Assembly (NCBI RefSeq): GCF_000472705.1
Contig: NZ_AXAE01000008.1
Location: forward strand, 310,001-374,000
Origin: Mesorhizobium erdmanii USDA 3471
Lineage (GTDB): Bacteria; Pseudomonadota; Alphaproteobacteria; Rhizobiales; Rhizobiaceae
DNA length: 64,000 bases
Direction of reading: 5' to 3'
A program made the translations under genes and the position numbers. The notes beneath the pieces are model-generated. The model had not been told where the DNA came from, did no database searches, and saw nothing but the letters and a program-made list of their open reading frames with translations. Positions 63,007 to 64,000 of the stretch are shown piece by piece; the stretch's first letter is position 1, and every line of letters begins with the position of its first letter.

Positions 63007-63384
63007 ATGTTTGCCGCCAATTCCCGATCGGCCATCGCCGCTCCATCGGTTGGCCAGCTTCTGCTTCCTTTGTTCGCGGCCTCTGCGATCGCCGTCCTGA
63101 CGACGCCTGCCTTGGCGCATGACGCCAAGCCGACCGCAGCCAAGCCGCAAGGCTGGAGCTACCCGTTCGCCTGCTGCGCGAACTACGATTGCCACGAGGT
63201 GTCGCAGACCTCGATCAGCGAGCGTCCGGAAGGTTATGTCATCAAGGACACCGGGGAGGTGTTGGCCTACAGCGACAGACGCATCAAGAATTCGCCCGAC
63301 GGCGAGTTCCACTGGTGCGCGCATGAGGCCGGGCTCGATGCCGGCAAGACCATCTGCCTGTTCGTGCCGCCCTCGTCTTACTGA
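63007..63384 (+). CDS. Small Cys-rich exported protein
   Basis: 125 residues from the ATG at 63007, with AAGGAA upstream. A signal peptide (about 1-38, ending ALAHD) precedes an 87-residue mature region with WSYPFACCANYDCHEV, EFHWCAHEAG and TICLFVPPSSY, i.e. five cysteines. The closing HWC...ICLFVPP is a pattern I recall from a Rhizobiales-wide family of unknown function. Disulfide bonding or metal binding in the periplasm is possible. The palindromic repeat directly abuts its stop. Confidence 0.75.
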   Translation: MFAANSRSAIAAPSVGQLLLPLFAASAIAVLTTPALAHDAKPTAAKPQGWSYPFACCANYDCHEVSQTSISERPEGYVIKDTGEVLAYSDRRIKNSPDGEFHWCAHEAGLDAGKTICLFVPPSSY

Positions 63385-63486
63385 TGCATGTCGCTCAAAA
63401 GTGATCGGTTTTGATCGAACGACATGCATAAAGTCAAAGACCTAAAGCGCGCCCCATGTATCCGGTTCGGCGCGACGTGCTTTAGG
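63384..63486. repeat. Composite palindromic intergenic repeat (type B)
   Basis: Two inverted repeats lie side by side. The first is ATGCATGTCG (63384-63393) with CGACATGCAT (63420-63429). The second is CCTAAAG with CTTTAGG (63441-63447 and 63480-63486), with CGCGCC/GGCGCG pairing further in. Units of this sort recur in Mesorhizobium intergenic DNA to my recollection. It follows directly after a stop codon, which suggests insertion at or selection for 3' ends. Confidence 0.65.
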
Positions 63487-63588
63487 GTTTGCTGTCGGCG
63501 GTTCATTCTTGGAATCTGGTGACAGACAGTTGTCAGGATCGTTTCCTTATGGTGCCCTGCCTTATAGGCGGCGGACAATGGAGAGGTG

Positions 63589-63963
63589 ATGTTGATGACC
63601 ATCAAGGGAAGCTGCCACTGCAAGGCGACGACATTCGAGGTTTCCGAAGCCCCGCGGACGGTGACGCAGTGCACCTGTTCGTTCTGCTCGAAACGCGGCT
63701 CGCTCTGGGCCTATTACACCCCATCGCAGTTCAAGCTCGTCACGCCACAGAAAAACGTCGCCTTCTATCAATGGGGCTCGAAAACCGTAAAGCATGGTTT
63801 CTGCGCCACTTGCGGCTGCGGCACGTTCACCGAAACACCGGACTGGTCGACCGGCGAGCCGGATTTCGACAATCCGAAGATCAGCGTCAATTCGCGGCTG
63901 TTCGACGATTTCGATCTCGACAAGGTGGAAGTGGTGGTCATCGACGGCAAGAATCTCTGGTAG
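63589..63963 (+). CDS. GFA-family protein (Mss4-like zinc fold)
   Basis: 124 residues from the ATG at 63589 (ATG at 63595 is possible); GGAGAGG lies upstream. Zinc-ligand cysteines sit in GSCHCKATTFEV, CTCSFCSKRG and HGFCATCGCGTF, the pattern of the glutathione-dependent formaldehyde-activating (GFA) family. The family name is not proven for most members; the substrate is unknown here. Confidence 0.9.
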   Translation: MLMTIKGSCHCKATTFEVSEAPRTVTQCTCSFCSKRGSLWAYYTPSQFKLVTPQKNVAFYQWGSKTVKHGFCATCGCGTFTETPDWSTGEPDFDNPKISVNSRLFDDFDLDKVEVVVIDGKNLW

Positions 63964-64000
63964 CTGGGCGAGGCGGTCGTCACGTAAATGCCCCCTGGAA

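Noticed and set aside
62192..63046. 284-codon minus-strand frame partly filling the gap after prfB
   Set aside because: Mostly antisense to prfB; the part in the gap is Arg-rich without a ribosome-binding site.

Overview
The window is high-GC chromosomal DNA from an alphaproteobacterium of the Rhizobiales, most likely Mesorhizobium or a close relative. The supporting markers are a B12-dependent ribonucleotide reductase, an NDUFA12-type complex I subunit, DUF982/DUF1402/DUF2155/DUF3126 proteins, the gene run aat-accC-accB-aroQ-dsbA, an RNase E with a long insertion in its S1 domain, and palindromic intergenic repeats of a kind I recall from rhizobia. No phage, insertion sequence, CRISPR array or symbiosis gene was seen. 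Most of the window is core genome, with two disturbed stretches at about 2.1-4.8 kb and 29.1-29.7 kb.

Layout. 0-4.8 kb: a cell-wall-active group (a lysozyme-fold-like DUF1402 protein, a GH25 lysozyme lipoprotein, a LprI-type lysozyme-inhibitor homologue) mixed with tiny genes, a glyoxalase remnant and an AT-richer orphan gene. 4.9-9 kb: nrdJ with twin NrdR boxes about 230 bp upstream. 9.3-17.8 kb: PilZ, two NUDIX enzymes, gpt, universal stress protein, CinA, a hydrolase, small rhizobial proteins and an Old Yellow Enzyme. 17.9-24 kb: tRNA-Leu(UAA), an outer-membrane barrel, a solitary SecD-head protein, adenine deaminase and two tandem DUF900 lipoprotein hydrolases. 24-33.6 kb: ilvA, gloA, a double cold-shock protein, DUF192, cysE, gamma-carbonic anhydrase, and a deletion scar that left only the 3' tails of a divergent ureohydrolase/LysR pair. 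33.6-39.6 kb: ankyrin, NYN, transglutaminase-like protease, PilZ, PAS, rhomboid, CBS and a TopAI/YjhX toxin homologue with a terminator-bearing leader. 39.8-53.9 kb: gatB, acetyltransferase, AIM24, panBC, NDUFA12, the fatty-acid/shikimate/envelope run aat-accC-accB-aroQ-dsbA-M48 protease, then aminotransferase-glsA. 53.9-64 kb: rne divergent from amiC, then mrcA (PBP1A), prfB with a programmed +1 frameshift, a Cys-rich exported protein and a GFA-family protein.

Many genes serve shared processes: peptidoglycan (DUF1402, GH25, amiC, mrcA), envelope protein quality (dsbA-like, M48, rhomboid), translation fidelity and turnover (gatB, aat, prfB, rne, tRNA), and precursor supply (nrdJ, gpt, ade, panBC, accBC, aroQ, cysE, ilvA).

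The least-explained signals are non-coding. They are the yjhX leader (short upstream ORF, hairpin, intrinsic terminator), two strong plus-strand terminators with no gene in front of them (37786-37820 and 4698-4735), and the palindromic repeats at 32955-32998 and 63384-63486. All calls were made by reading the sequence; no database search was run.
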